This document shows positions 16,880-25,823 of a stretch of 38,115 nt of DNA, piece after piece. The notes beneath the pieces are model-generated. The model was given only the letters and a program-made list of their open reading frames with translations. It was not told where the DNA came from and did not search any database. The position numbers and the translations under genes are program-made. Position 1 is the stretch's first letter. Every line of letters begins with the position of its first letter. The stretch is taken from positions 1-38,115 of the forward strand of contig JAJFLP010000105.1 in the NCBI GenBank assembly GCA_021772635.1, written 5' to 3'. This DNA comes from Verrucomicrobiota bacterium (GTDB taxonomy: Bacteria > Verrucomicrobiota > Lentisphaeria > JABSQK01 > JAJFLO01).

Positions 16880-16937
16880 CTCCGATTACATTAACCGGGT
16901 CGGTACGGGGCCCGGACGGTGGGCTCCCTTAAACTTC
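16880..16937. repeat. Direct repeat D2, copy 1
   Basis: The segment with tccgattacattaac, the ggcccggacg core and the ctcccttaaac end recurs at 17383-17437. With D1 it shows that roughly 500 bp were duplicated in tandem and then drifted. Confidence 0.65.
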
Positions 16938-17005
16938 AAGGATTGGCGCTGCGCTGCTACCTCACGGTAGCCCGTCTCGCTCCGCTCGGCTGACGATTGT
17001 AAAAG

Positions 17006-17035
17006 AATGTGGGAGGCGCTGTCCCCAGCGGCGAT
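17006..17035. repeat. REP-like half palindrome
   Basis: A single arm, aatgtgggaggcgctg... ending agcggcgat, with no matching second arm. It is nearly identical to the left arm of the full palindrome at 21627-21720 and looks like a broken unit. Confidence 0.65.
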
Positions 17036-17038
17036 AAA

Positions 17039-17151
17039 AAAAGTTTTCACCGTGAAGGACATGAAGTAAAGATTTTATATATTTTTTTTTTCATGCTCTT
17101 TATGGAGGGCGGATGTCCTCAGCCGCCGGTGCTTGTGACGCCACGACTCGC
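17039..17151. repeat. Direct repeat D1, copy 2
   Basis: Second copy of the 113-bp repeat at 16560-16672, about 480 bp downstream in the same orientation. Confidence 0.8.
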
Positions 17152-17204
17152 GGCGGCTGGTTCTCCTGGCCAGCAGAACTTCAGATAACACGGGCGAAGC
17201 GCCT

Positions 17205-17369
17205 GTTGGAGTTCACGCTTCAGCGTGCAAGTCAGCATTGCTGCAAGCTAACGCTTGCCCTCCAAAATACTGCCGAACCCAAGTTCCCTGTTGCCATTAA
17301 CAGGAATGTCGCTCAGTTAAGAAGACGAGACACGTTCAAGGCGCTCGTTGGAGTTCACGCTTCAGCGTG
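17205..17369. repeat. Two copies of a 23-bp repeat around a hairpin
   Basis: The 23-bp unit gttggagttcacgcttcagc+gtg occurs at 17205-17227 and 17347-17369. Each unit contains the hairpin cacgct-tc-agcgtg. The space between shows no gene. Confidence 0.7.
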
Positions 17370-17382
17370 TCTTAGACTAAAG

Positions 17383-17437
17383 TCTCCTATTACATTAACA
17401 GGGCCAGTGCGGCCCGGACGCTGGCCTCCCTTGAACC
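17383..17437. repeat. Direct repeat D2, copy 2
   Basis: Second copy of the repeat at 16880-16937. It runs into two short ctggcggaaatct copies (about 17440 and 17560) that lie over the end of the following minus-strand gene. Confidence 0.6.
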
Positions 17438-17521
17438 CTGGCGGAAATCTTCGATATTGTGAGCCCGTTCCGTATTGCACCTGTCCCGTCGTAGTTACCC
17501 GAACGAAGACGGATAAAATGT

Positions 17522-17550
17522 GGGTTAAAAAGGAAACCCACTGGTGGGCT
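17522..17550. repeat. Hairpin repeat shared with 21565-21592
   Basis: A 29-bp segment with gggttaaaaa and the self-complementary aacccactggtggg. The inverted copy at 21565-21592 differs by one inserted base. On the minus strand it supplies the stop codon and last residues of the gene at 17525-18082. Confidence 0.75.
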
Positions 17551-18082
17551 CCTCTGAAACCTGGCGGAAATCTCCACGGTGAATTCTCTCGCGCAGCCAG
17601 ATTCCGGGGATAACGGCGGATGCCATATGGATGAAATAGAACTTATAAACACCCACGTACCAGAATATCGTAAAGTCACTGGGACGTTGCCATTCCCATA
17701 ATCCCAGGGACATACACGTCCTCTCCAGAATAGGCAGGGCCATCGCCGATATTAGCAGCGCGAGTATCCCGATTACGAAGGGGTATGGGTATGATTTTCT
17801 TACTGAATCGATCAGGCGAATCACCACGGCGTATATAACAAGCGTTAAAAGCACGCCTGCAACAATTATGCATACCGGTACTCGCTGGTCGGGCAGCCAA
17901 AGGGAAAATTCACGGTTGTAGATCGTGACCTGCGTAACGTGCGCGTTGATCCATTCTCCGACCATAATTGTGACTGTCGCAGTGGCTGCGACCAATAGAA
18001 CCGGCTTCACGCGTTTCTTAATGCTGATTAACAGAACGAGAATTGCGAGAAGCATTACAGTTATTTCAAATAACCGGATCAT
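17525..18082 (-). CDS. Multi-pass membrane protein of unknown function
   Basis: The 185-aa product has about five hydrophobic helices. The spacing of GEW near residue 42, a VPVCIIVAG helix, LPILER and GLWEW near 128-132 faintly recalls CruF/DUF422-type carotenoid-pathway membrane proteins, but I would not assign that function. The C-terminal segment EEPTSGFPF and the stop codon are encoded by a dispersed hairpin repeat, so the natural C-terminus was probably replaced or extended by repeat insertion. It starts 70 bp after the kinase-WD40 gene on the same strand and may share its transcript. Confidence 0.6.
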   Translation of the reverse strand: MIRLFEITVMLLAILVLLISIKKRVKPVLLVAATATVTIMVGEWINAHVTQVTIYNREFSLWLPDQRVPVCIIVAGVLLTLVIYAVVIRLIDSVRKSYPYPFVIGILALLISAMALPILERTCMSLGLWEWQRPSDFTIFWYVGVYKFYFIHMASAVIPGIWLRERIHRGDFRQVSEEPTSGFPF

Positions 18083-18152
18083 AGGGCGTGCGGCAAGTCC
18101 TCAATGTTACCGTAGTCCGTCCAGACGGACCAATAGGTCGGCTGCGTGCAGA

Positions 18153-21100
18153 TTAGTTCCGCCAGTTAGACGAATTCCAGAGTAGCGTTTTGCCGCCAGC
18201 GTCAGCGGTGATCATTCGGCGGCTGTCCGAGGTCATTACCACAGAACTCACGGCCTGATTGTGTGCTGTGAGTACCGCCATTTCGGCAGCAGTATCCAAA
18301 TCCCATACTTTGACCGTTGCATCCGCACTTCCGCTTATTATTCGTTTCTGATCGGACGTTATCCAAATCGCGGTGATTTCGCTCCGATGACCTTTGATAC
18401 GATGAATCTGTCGTCCGCTCGCCTGATCGTAAACGCTTATCACGCCGTTCTGGTAGCCGACTGCGATATACGCGGAGTCAGCGCTGAGAGCGAACGTCGT
18501 AATTTCTTCAAGAGATTGATCCAGTGCGCGGATTTGAGCGCCGCTGGCCGGGGCCCAAATCCTGACCGTATTATCTTCGCCCGATGTGACCGCTACCTCG
18601 CCGTCGCCGCTGATGGCCGCCTGGGTTACAGGTCCGATGTGACCCGAGAGGACCGCCAGTTCACGTCCGTTTACACCGTCCCATATCCGCGCAGTCCCGT
18701 CGGTACTTCCGGTGATTATTCTCCGCTGATCGTGGCCGACTCCGATATTGGTAACGGTGCCTTTATGGCCGCGCAGTATCAAACGCTCACGGCCGGTTTT
18801 TAATTTCCATACAACCACCCGGTTGTCATCTGTCGATGTTATCAGATCCTCGCCATCACGGCTGAAACACACACTCGTAATAACAGATGCGAAGTCCGTC
18901 AGTGTAAGAACCGCCTCACCGTTTACAAGCGACCAAATGCTAACCGAGTTATTATCGATTGTGCTCGCCGCCAATTGATCCTTCGGGCCGATGACGATTG
19001 GTGCTGTCCCGCTGTGATTTGCGCCAAGCAACCGCGGTTCAGAAAAATCCGGAACAGTCCAGATCTTGATCTTTCCATCGTCGCCGAGGCTGACGATCTC
19101 ATCAACTGACCTGCCGAAATATGCGTTTCGAACGGGGCCGGTGTGCCCTCGCATTAAGTGAACCATCGTCCCGGTATCGAGGTCCCACAGCCGTATGAGC
19201 GAGTCAGAACCACACGTAACCATCAACTTGCCGTCATCGCTTATATCGATATCATGAATCGTCTTATGTCCAGTCTGAAAACGATGTGATCGCAGTCCGG
19301 TCGCGCCGTCCCATACCGTTAAAATATCGCTTTCATTACCGGCGACGATCAGGCGCTTGGTTTCGTCATACGCGACGGCTGTGACCGGGGTTTCTTGTTC
19401 TTTGAGACTTTGAAGTAACTTTCCCGATTTGCAGTTCCACAAGTATACCCCTTTTCTACCGCCGGTGACTAAACGAGTCCCATCCGTATTCAGGGTCATG
19501 CAGGTAACCGAGCCTTCCTTCCCTTTTAGTGAGCGGAGCCTTGTCTGCGTCTTTCCATCCCATAAAATGACGAGACCATCTTCACTCGCAGTCGCGATCA
19601 CTTCCCCAAATTTACTAATGCTCAACGCGTTTATGGCCGTATTGTGCCCTGTCAGCTTCCCAATGATGCTTTGTGAGTCGACATTCCAAATTTCCGCGTT
19701 GTTATCCGTTTGTGCATAAACGACCGTAGCAGCGTCTCCGCTGACAGCCATCGCGGTTAAAGACGGTGTTCCAAATTTTACCTCATATGCCACCTGTCCC
19801 GCGCTGGAATCCCAGGCAACGATACGGTTGTCCCTGGTGATCGCCGCGATTAAATTACCGTTAGTGTTGACGCCTAACGCGACCGGCTGATACTGAGGTT
19901 CGAGGGTTATATGATTCAAACTGGCAAGCAATTTGTATCGTCCCCATTCCCAGTGCCGGAAATTCGCGGGGCACTCCTCTAACCCGCGATTGAGCGTCGT
20001 GTACCGAAGTTGGTTAAGGCTTAACTCACATAGACGCAAGCTCGCCAGGTACTTGCTGAAGCCCGCTGTATACTTCGCTTCGGTGGCTTCGATGATATTT
20101 CGGGTTGCGAGTATCCGATTCTTCCGCGCTTCAGACGTTGCGAGCCGCGCGTGCTCGAGTATTTCTTTGTTGTTTCGTTCTTCCTCCCGGGTTTTCTCCT
20201 CCAGTCTGTCGAGTTTAATCGAGAATATTACAAAAAGCAGCAGGATAATAGCTGCGCTCGCCGTAACCAGAGTGACCTCTGTTTTCCAACGTCTCACGAA
20301 CCGTTGGAGCTGTTTAATTACGTTTCCTGATTCCACAGATGTAGCGTAGCCGATCAAGTAGGCACTGATATCCTCTTGCAACTGATCAACCGAGTCGTAA
20401 CGATCCTCCTTTTCAAGGGACATAGCTTTCATGACGACGGCTTCCAGCTCCGCGGATACGCGTTGATAATGGGTCCGTTGTCCCGGAGGGACGAAGTTCC
20501 CCGCGATAGTATGCCGGAGTATCTCCGAGAAGTTCTCGCCGATAATGGGATAGTGCTGCGTCAGGATCATGTAGAGGATTGAGCCCAGCGAAAAGACATC
20601 CGATCGTTCGTCTATCTCGCTCAGTTTCCCGTCAGCCTGTTCAGGTGCCATAAACCCCGGCGTGCCCTTAATCGTACCGTCTTCCGTGAACACCCGGTAG
20701 TCGTAGGGTATCGCTTTCTCCGAGAGTGTACGGATTGCCTCAGACTCCTCTGAAGACGCCAACCCATCCATCGAACCGTCTTGTTTCCTGATTGCCGCGA
20801 GGCCCCAGTCCGAGACAAGAACGTCGCCGTAGTCTCCGACCAGGATGTTATGCGGTTTCAGGTCCAGGTGAACAATTTTCCGGGAATGCGCGAAGGCGAC
20901 GCCATTGCAGACTTTAACGAAGATCTCGAGCAAAACAGGAAGCGTAAACTTGGATAAATACTCGGGAACCCGTTGTCGGATCTTGTACAGAATGTCCGCC
21001 AGGTTCTCACCTTGTACCCATTTCATAGTAAAATACGGGTCGCCTAACGGTGAATCCCCGATATCGTGGACCGGAACAATATTCGGATGCTCGAGGCTGG

Positions 21101-21428
21101 CGACGATTCGGGCCTCTCTGACGAAACGTTTCGCTGCCGGCGTCTCCGTGTCCGCGCGCAGCATCATTTTCATCGCGACTTTGCGACCCGCATTGTCGTC
21201 GCGCGCGAGGAGGATCGCGCCCATACCGCCGACCGCGATTGCATCCACAATCACATACTCGCTGCCCTCCGGCCACGAGTCTTGTCCGTAGGCAAGTGCG
21301 TCAGCGAGTTGTTGTAGATAAGTGGATGAACTTCTTTGCGTGGCGTTATCGATAGAGGTCGTGTAGAACTGGGAGAAGCTGGGGAGATCCGGGGAGCGAT
21401 CGCCGGGAGTAGTGGAATTGTTATTCAT
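18153..21428 (-). CDS. Membrane Ser/Thr protein kinase with WD40 repeats
   Basis: The product is about 1091 aa from the ATG at 21428; an in-frame TTG at 21479 would add 17 residues encoded by repeat DNA. Numbering from that longer start, the kinase domain spans about 75-370: glycine loop AVGGMGAILLAR (82-93), Lys104, catalytic HLDLKPHN (204-211) with Leu in place of the usual Arg, and DWG in place of DFG. A KGTPGFMAPEQ activation segment follows. A single membrane helix lies near 408-425 (LVTASAAIILLLFVIFSI), then a charged coiled coil and a HWEWGR motif. The rest is about 13 WD40 repeats forming one or two propellers. The layout is typical of Planctomycete and Lentisphaerae signalling kinases with an extracytoplasmic sensor. 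Substrates are unknown. Confidence 0.9.
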   Translation of the reverse strand: MNNNSTTPGDRSPDLPSFSQFYTTSIDNATQRSSSTYLQQLADALAYGQDSWPEGSEYVIVDAIAVGGMGAILLARDDNAGRKVAMKMMLRADTETPAAKRFVREARIVASLEHPNIVPVHDIGDSPLGDPYFTMKWVQGENLADILYKIRQRVPEYLSKFTLPVLLEIFVKVCNGVAFAHSRKIVHLDLKPHNILVGDYGDVLVSDWGLAAIRKQDGSMDGLASSEESEAIRTLSEKAIPYDYRVFTEDGTIKGTPGFMAPEQADGKLSEIDERSDVFSLGSILYMILTQHYPIIGENFSEILRHTIAGNFVPPGQRTHYQRVSAELEAVVMKAMSLEKEDRYDSVDQLQEDISAYLIGYATSVESGNVIKQLQRFVRRWKTEVTLVTASAAIILLLFVIFSIKLDRLEEKTREEERNNKEILEHARLATSEARKNRILATRNIIEATEAKYTAGFSKYLASLRLCELSLNQLRYTTLNRGLEECPANFRHWEWGRYKLLASLNHITLEPQYQPVALGVNTNGNLIAAITRDNRIVAWDSSAGQVAYEVKFGTPSLTAMAVSGDAATVVYAQTDNNAEIWNVDSQSIIGKLTGHNTAINALSISKFGEVIATASEDGLVILWDGKTQTRLRSLKGKEGSVTCMTLNTDGTRLVTGGRKGVYLWNCKSGKLLQSLKEQETPVTAVAYDETKRLIVAGNESDILTVWDGATGLRSHRFQTGHKTIHDIDISDDGKLMVTCGSDSLIRLWDLDTGTMVHLMRGHTGPVRNAYFGRSVDEIVSLGDDGKIKIWTVPDFSEPRLLGANHSGTAPIVIGPKDQLAASTIDNNSVSIWSLVNGEAVLTLTDFASVITSVCFSRDGEDLITSTDDNRVVVWKLKTGRERLILRGHKGTVTNIGVGHDQRRIITGSTDGTARIWDGVNGRELAVLSGHIGPVTQAAISGDGEVAVTSGEDNTVRIWAPASGAQIRALDQSLEEITTFALSADSAYIAVGYQNGVISVYDQASGRQIHRIKGHRSEITAIWITSDQKRIISGSADATVKVWDLDTAAEMAVLTAHNQAVSSVVMTSDSRRMITADAGGKTLLWNSSNWRN

Positions 21429-21564
21429 GAACACTTGGACTAATGACGAATTAATCAGGTTAGACTGCATGCAGTCCAATTTTCGGACGAGCGGCTATGT
21501 GGTGCCATGAGCGTCTCGCTCATGTTAATGTTCCCAACGACAAACACGACCGAAGTTTCGTAGC

Positions 21565-21592
21565 AGCCCACCAGTGGGTTTCTTTTTAACCC
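21565..21592. repeat. Hairpin repeat, inverted copy of 17522-17550
   Basis: A 28-bp match in opposite orientation to the copy at 17522-17550, missing one base. It contains the stem cccaccagtggg. Confidence 0.75.
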
Positions 21593-21626
21593 GTTTACTA
21601 CATAACGAAACCTGAGTTGCAGGCCG

Positions 21627-21720
21627 AATGTGGGAGGCGCTGTCCCAGCGGCGATAAATTATATTTTGGTACAATTCCGATAAACATGTAATCGCCGCTG
21701 AGGACAGCGCCTCCCACATT
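21627..21720. repeat. REP-like palindrome 3
   Basis: Arms 21627-21655 and about 21691-21720 pair almost perfectly (aatgtgggaggcgctgtcc... and its complement) around an AT-rich centre. It lies between the kinase-WD40 gene and the end of the dehydrogenase gene, and could fold into a long stem in either transcript. Confidence 0.85.
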
Positions 21721-21746
21721 AAAAACAGCCTCAAAATCTCGTAAGT

Positions 21747-22472
21747 TCAAGTCGTCCGAGTTTTAGGCTGCGTGCAGTCCGGTTTTCGAAGTGGCCGAAT
21801 CTCTACTCGACTGATGCAATTCGACGGGGACGTTGCAAGCACCGACTGACACGCTGCACCTACCTCCTCCGGCCGGATTTTCCACGACGTTTCAGTTTCA
21901 GTCCCGTCGGAATGAGAGTCGCTACCTACCGAGCCCGGAAAAATCGTCGTCACTTTTATCCCGTGATCGCGGACTTCGAAGAATAACGACTCCGAAAAAC
22001 CGGTTACCGCGTACTTCGACGCGGCATACCCGCTGCCGCCTGGGAGCGGGAGTCTTCCGGATATTGAGGATATATTAATGATATGCCCGCTACCTTGTTG
22101 TTTCAGATGAGGTAGTACCGTTCGTGTGGCATAGAATAGACCGTTGACGTTTGTTTCGATCATAGCGTTCCATTCATCGACGGGCAGTTCGAAAATATCC
22201 TTACGAATGACCAATCCAGCGTTATTGATTAAAGCATCAATACCGCCCAATTCCGCGATCAGTTCCTCGATTGCGGTATTCGTGGCCTCCGGCGATCGCA
22301 AGTCGCACGCCGCGTAATAGCACGGCGCGCCGGGTTGCTTTATAGATTCCGAAAGTTCCGCAAGCACATCCTTCGAACGGGCCAGGAGTCCGAGGCTATG
22401 GCCGTGTCGCGCGAGTTCTACGGCTATCCCTCGTCCAATCCCTTTACTTGCACCTGTTATAATGATCTTCAT
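21747..22472 (-). CDS. Short-chain dehydrogenase/reductase
   Basis: A 241-aa NAD(P)-dependent oxidoreductase of the classical SDR family. It shows the cofactor motif TGASKGIG (6-13), NNAG (83-86), the structural Asn109, and the catalytic Ser136-Tyr149-Lys153 set in the context YAASK. The substrate cannot be told. A ggagg Shine-Dalgarno lies about nine bases before the ATG. The C-terminal tail KPDCTQPKTRTT is encoded by the flanking repeat near 21764-21788 and is probably not part of the ancestral fold. Confidence 0.9.
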   Translation of the reverse strand: MKIIITGASKGIGRGIAVELARHGHSLGLLARSKDVLAELSESIKQPGAPCYYAACDLRSPEATNTAIEELIAELGGIDALINNAGLVIRKDIFELPVDEWNAMIETNVNGLFYATRTVLPHLKQQGSGHIINISSISGRLPLPGGSGYAASKYAVTGFSESLFFEVRDHGIKVTTIFPGSVGSDSHSDGTETETSWKIRPEEVGAACQSVLATSPSNCISRVEIRPLRKPDCTQPKTRTT

Positions 22473-22530
22473 GAGATCGATCCTCCGAGTCTATTGGTAT
22501 AGTTGGAAACTTGGGTTTGGCGGAGCAAGG

Positions 22531-22617
22531 GTAGGAGGGAGCTCCCGCTCGCGATATCTATCATTTTGAATTGATACCGAGAAATAGATCATCGCCTCCG
22601 GGTGCAGCCTTCTATAC
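22531..22617. repeat. REP-like palindrome 4 (degenerate)
   Basis: Arms gtaggagggagctcccgc... and ...gggtgcagccttctatac are related to palindrome 1 at 16777 but carry more mismatches. It lies just upstream of the dehydrogenase gene. The remaining intergenic DNA to 22894 shows no gene. Confidence 0.65.
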
Positions 22618-22894
22618 GGAACGTCTTCAGGTTTTTGAAAAAATCGTTCGGAGTTTCTTTTGCAAACATTTTGAAGTCGTCTCTCCCTATTCTCGGAGTC
22701 CGCTTGTGCGGACCGCATAAGCGCGAGTCTCGGGTAATCCGGACCGAAAATTGTACCGCTTGTGGTATACATTCAAAACAGGCTCAAAACCGTTTGAGCT
22801 TCGGGGTGCAATCGCCGGAGACGTGATTCGGTCCATAGTGACACCCAAGGAAACTTTTTCACTCTAATTCTCTTGCCCAACTTCCAACAGTAAA

Positions 22895-22929
22895 AAATCG
22901 CAAATCGCAAATCGAAAATCTCAAATCCT
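22895..22929. repeat. Heptamer tandem repeat at the cysS 3' end
   Basis: Five consecutive 7-base units of the form aaatcgc, aaatcgc, aaatcga, aaatctc, aaatcct. The last units overlap the cysS stop codon. The 7-bp period is the same as in the longer array at 25824-25928, though the unit differs. Confidence 0.65.
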
Positions 22930-24327
22930 CACCCTTGTTCCTTTCGGCGTATCCTCAATTCGCCAACCGGCTGCGTGAATTTTGTCTCTTAACTCATCTG
23001 CTCTCGCGAAGTCGCGTGCCGTCCTTGCCGCCAAACGTTCATCGACCAGGTCTTGAATTTCCCGGGGGACTGCCGTTTCCGCTCCGTCCACATCCAAAAG
23101 ACCGAATACCACGTCCAGCGACCTGCAATAATCCAATATACAAGAAGCAGCGTCTCCGCTTATCTCACGGTTATCGATTGATTTATTCGTCTCTCTCATG
23201 CAATCGAACAAAGCCGCGATTGCGAGCGAGATGTTAAGATCGTCCTCCAATCCCTCGCGAAAACTCGATTCGCTGGCCGCGGTGATCGACTTGGCACGAT
23301 CCAATCCGTTATCGGGCTCGTTCGCCAGCTCCCTCAACCGCCGTAGGAAGTCGTCGATGCGTTGTAGCACGGTTCGTGCCGCGTCGAGTCCGTCGAACGT
23401 GAAATTCAGCTGTTGCCTGTAGTGTCCCGCTAAAAGACACCATCGGATCTCGCGCCCAGTGTATCCCTTATCAAGCAGGTCGCGCAACGTGAAGAAGTTG
23501 CCCGACGACTTAGACATCTTCGCGCCATCAACGATTAGATGTCCACAGTGTAGCCAGTAGTTTACGAACTTCTCGCCCGTGGCCGCCTGGCTTTGCGCGA
23601 TCTCGTCTTCGTGGTGTGGGAACATATTATCGATGCCCCCGGTATGAATATCGAAATGATTCCCAAGGTATTTCATACTCATCGCCGAGCACTCGATATG
23701 CCAACCGGGCCTGCCTCTACCCCATGGACTCTCCCAGTAAACGTCCCCGTCGTCTTCGTTCCAATGCTTCCATAATGCGAAATCCGCAACCGACTCTTTC
23801 CCGTACTCGTCCGCTTGCACGCGTTCGCCGGGGCGCTGTTCGTTTAAATCGATATTCGCTAATTGCCCGTAGTTCGGAAATTGATTAATCGCGAAATAAA
23901 CCGATTTATCGTCGCCGACGTATCCGACGCCTTTATCTATCAATGTCAAGATCAACGCGATCATCTCCGAAATATGATCGGTTGCTGCCGGGTACTCCTC
24001 CGCCTTCTCTATTCTCAAAGTTTCTATGTCCTCGAAAAATGAGGACTTAAATTTCGCCGTAAACGTGTCCAAAGACAATCCGGCGGCGATTGAGTCCCGT
24101 ATCGTCTTGTCATCGACATCGGTCAAGTTCATTACCTGATGAACCGAATATCCGCAATACTTCAACGTCCGACGCAGAAGGTCCTCGAATATATACGCTC
24201 GGAAATTGCCGATATGTGCGTAGTTATACACCGTCGGACCGCATGTATACATTGACACCTTCCCATCTTGAATCGGAACAAACTCCTCCGGCGAATGCGT
24301 CAAACTGTTATAAATTTTCAAAGGCAT
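22921..24327 (-). CDS. cysS: Cysteinyl-tRNA synthetase
   Basis: This class I enzyme charges tRNA-Cys with cysteine. The 468-aa product has the expected length. The HIGH-like motif is HIGN at 38-41 in CGPTVYNYAHIGN, and KMSKS is at 270-274. The zinc ligands expected for the family are all present: Cys29, Cys213, His238 and Glu242. The C-terminal helical and DALR-like anticodon region ends RARADELRD-like (ARDFARADELRDKIHAAGW). It appears to be a single-gene unit. Confidence 0.97.
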   Translation of the reverse strand: MPLKIYNSLTHSPEEFVPIQDGKVSMYTCGPTVYNYAHIGNFRAYIFEDLLRRTLKYCGYSVHQVMNLTDVDDKTIRDSIAAGLSLDTFTAKFKSSFFEDIETLRIEKAEEYPAATDHISEMIALILTLIDKGVGYVGDDKSVYFAINQFPNYGQLANIDLNEQRPGERVQADEYGKESVADFALWKHWNEDDGDVYWESPWGRGRPGWHIECSAMSMKYLGNHFDIHTGGIDNMFPHHEDEIAQSQAATGEKFVNYWLHCGHLIVDGAKMSKSSGNFFTLRDLLDKGYTGREIRWCLLAGHYRQQLNFTFDGLDAARTVLQRIDDFLRRLRELANEPDNGLDRAKSITAASESSFREGLEDDLNISLAIAALFDCMRETNKSIDNREISGDAASCILDYCRSLDVVFGLLDVDGAETAVPREIQDLVDERLAARTARDFARADELRDKIHAAGWRIEDTPKGTRVRI

Positions 24328-24418
24328 TAATGTGATCCTTAAATTCGATTGAAGCCTCCACCGAGGCGTTTGCGCAGTTAAACTTGCAGTCTAAATCGCT
24401 CACGTTCGATTTAAATTT

Positions 24419-24603
24419 ACAACCATCCCATGGAAGATAAATCCATGGGCCAACCAATCGCGGTCGAAATCGGGATCGAAATCGAAAACCTGTTGCGACA
24501 TAGCCTTGGCGACGACGGATCGTCATTTAGTATTGTGCGAATCGGTTGCCTGTAGTCAAAGAACAGATTGTATCGATCCAGTTTTCGATTGGGATTGCGA
24601 AAG
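24419..24603. repeat. Dispersed repeat R3, copy 1 (185 bp)
   Basis: It starts acaaccatccca and contains iterated tcgaaatcg blocks, then ttggcgacgacggatcg. It is homologous to 31029-31253 over its whole length, except that it lacks 39 bp present there. The cysS upstream region (24328-24746) otherwise shows no gene. Confidence 0.75.
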
Positions 24604-24746
24604 CAATCCAGCCCCCAATACCGCCGGCGTTTATCACTCCGACGCTCCGTTGCTCTGGCTGGCCGTGTGGAGGCCTGACTTGAATTTCGAGTTCGATAAG
24701 GACACTTTACCTGGTTTACTATCGCGATCTCTAACCAGAGGATTTG

Positions 24747-25586
24747 ATGGCAACTCAACTTTATTTTGATCTGGAATACTTAGACGAGGTTGTGGACTCG
24801 AACGAAAGCGAGCGCGCCGTCGACCTTAAAATACGCGATATTCGTCGGGGTGCAATCGTTTGGCTTTTCGGGCAGCGGATTGACGGGATCGGAATCAGCG
24901 TTCCGACGCGTGTAAAACGGTTTCAGGCGGACCTTGCGGGATTTTGGAATCAGCCTTCGCAGAGCACACGGTCCCGGGGTCTGACTCAAGTCATGATTCC
25001 GACCCGCTCGATTATCGTTGAGTGCCGAACCGGACGCGCTGATTGCTGGCCGGACCCGGCGCGGTCTTCAGCGCTGCTCCCGGAGCTGAAGAACTTAAAG
25101 AGAGATCGCCTGGAACTCGAAAAGGAAATTCGCGAGCAGGAACCGGAGTTACGCGAAACCTCGACTTTGTTCGACGAATACAGCGAGTGGAATTACGAAG
25201 GTTCGGAGAACTCCCAATATCGGGAGTTAGCCAAGCAGATTCAGAAAATAGAGGCGGCGGTTTACAAAGGAACCCGGTTCGAATCGATGCGTGACGCGGA
25301 AGTCGCGGATTTGCTTTATCTTGCAGTCCCCGAGAAAACAGTGCATCCACACGAGCTTGCCGATGATTGGGGATTATTGTGGGTGGACGCGAAATTCAAC
25401 GTTACCTTGGTCGCCGATGCTGAAACACGAAATTGCGCTCCGGAGAATCGCTTTCACCTCGTTCAGAATATTGCCTCGGCCAATACGCGCAGTGTCCTGT
25501 TCAGCCTTGGAATCTACGAGAGAAGCGGAAAGTTTCAGTTGGGTCCGGTTCCCCGGCGACGCAGGTTGAAGATCGAAGCCGAATAA
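24747..25586 (+). CDS. Unrecognised protein with central coiled coil
   Basis: I do not recognise a family. From the ATG at 24747 the product is 279 aa. It is soluble and charged with no signal peptide. The N-terminal third (about 1-100) is a mixed domain with DIRRGAIVWLFGQRIDGIG and a Trp-rich WNQPSQ stretch. Residues about 110-175 are a coiled coil (LPELKNLKRDRLELEKEI). The C-terminal part contains VPEKTVHPHELADDWGLLWVD, a pattern sometimes seen in uncharacterised nuclease-like or phage-type proteins, which is too weak for a call. agagga-like purines lie about ten bases upstream. A complete MITE starts seven bases after the stop. Confidence 0.65.
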   Translation: MATQLYFDLEYLDEVVDSNESERAVDLKIRDIRRGAIVWLFGQRIDGIGISVPTRVKRFQADLAGFWNQPSQSTRSRGLTQVMIPTRSIIVECRTGRADCWPDPARSSALLPELKNLKRDRLELEKEIREQEPELRETSTLFDEYSEWNYEGSENSQYRELAKQIQKIEAAVYKGTRFESMRDAEVADLLYLAVPEKTVHPHELADDWGLLWVDAKFNVTLVADAETRNCAPENRFHLVQNIASANTRSVLFSLGIYERSGKFQLGPVPRRRRLKIEAE

Positions 25587-25592
25587 ACTTAC

Positions 25593-25753
25593 ACCTGAAT
25601 CCGTGAAAAAAACGAGTGAAGCAGTGTAACACTTTGGAACAGAAAGTGTTGCAAGTGTACGGGGGCATACCCGTAGGTATGTCGAGTATACATGCAATAT
25701 ATTTATGACCAAATGGTTGTGTTGATTTACTGAATATTTTCACGGATTCAGGT
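25593..25753. mobile_element. MITE family 2, complete copy (161 bp)
   Basis: Perfect 17-bp terminal inverted repeats: acctgaatccgtgaaaa at 25593-25609 and its complement at 25737-25753. The interior carries ccgtaggt and the hairpin acacttt-ggaacag-aaagtgt. It is homologous to the truncated copy at 11819-11942. No ORF inside is credible, so mobilisation would need a transposase in trans. Confidence 0.8.
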
Positions 25754-25823
25754 TACAGCCTAAAATTCCGAGAGCTATTTGAAAATGAACTCTCAGCTCA
25801 TATAATAGTCTTCCAATTTTCTT

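Larger units (their letters stand above)
21462..21788. repeat. Segment flanked by near-identical 25-bp sequences
   Basis: The sequence around 21462-21486 (agactgcatgcagtccaatt...) recurs at about 21764-21788 (aggctgcgtgcagtccggtt...) in the same orientation. Between them lie the hairpin copy at 21565-21592 and a full REP-like palindrome. The right copy encodes the last residues of the dehydrogenase; the left copy lies at the alternative start of the kinase gene. Confidence 0.5.

Noticed and set aside
17113-17613. A 166-codon + strand frame in the repeat array
   Set aside because: It runs through two direct repeats and hairpins and overlaps the end of the minus-strand membrane gene. The composition is not protein-like.
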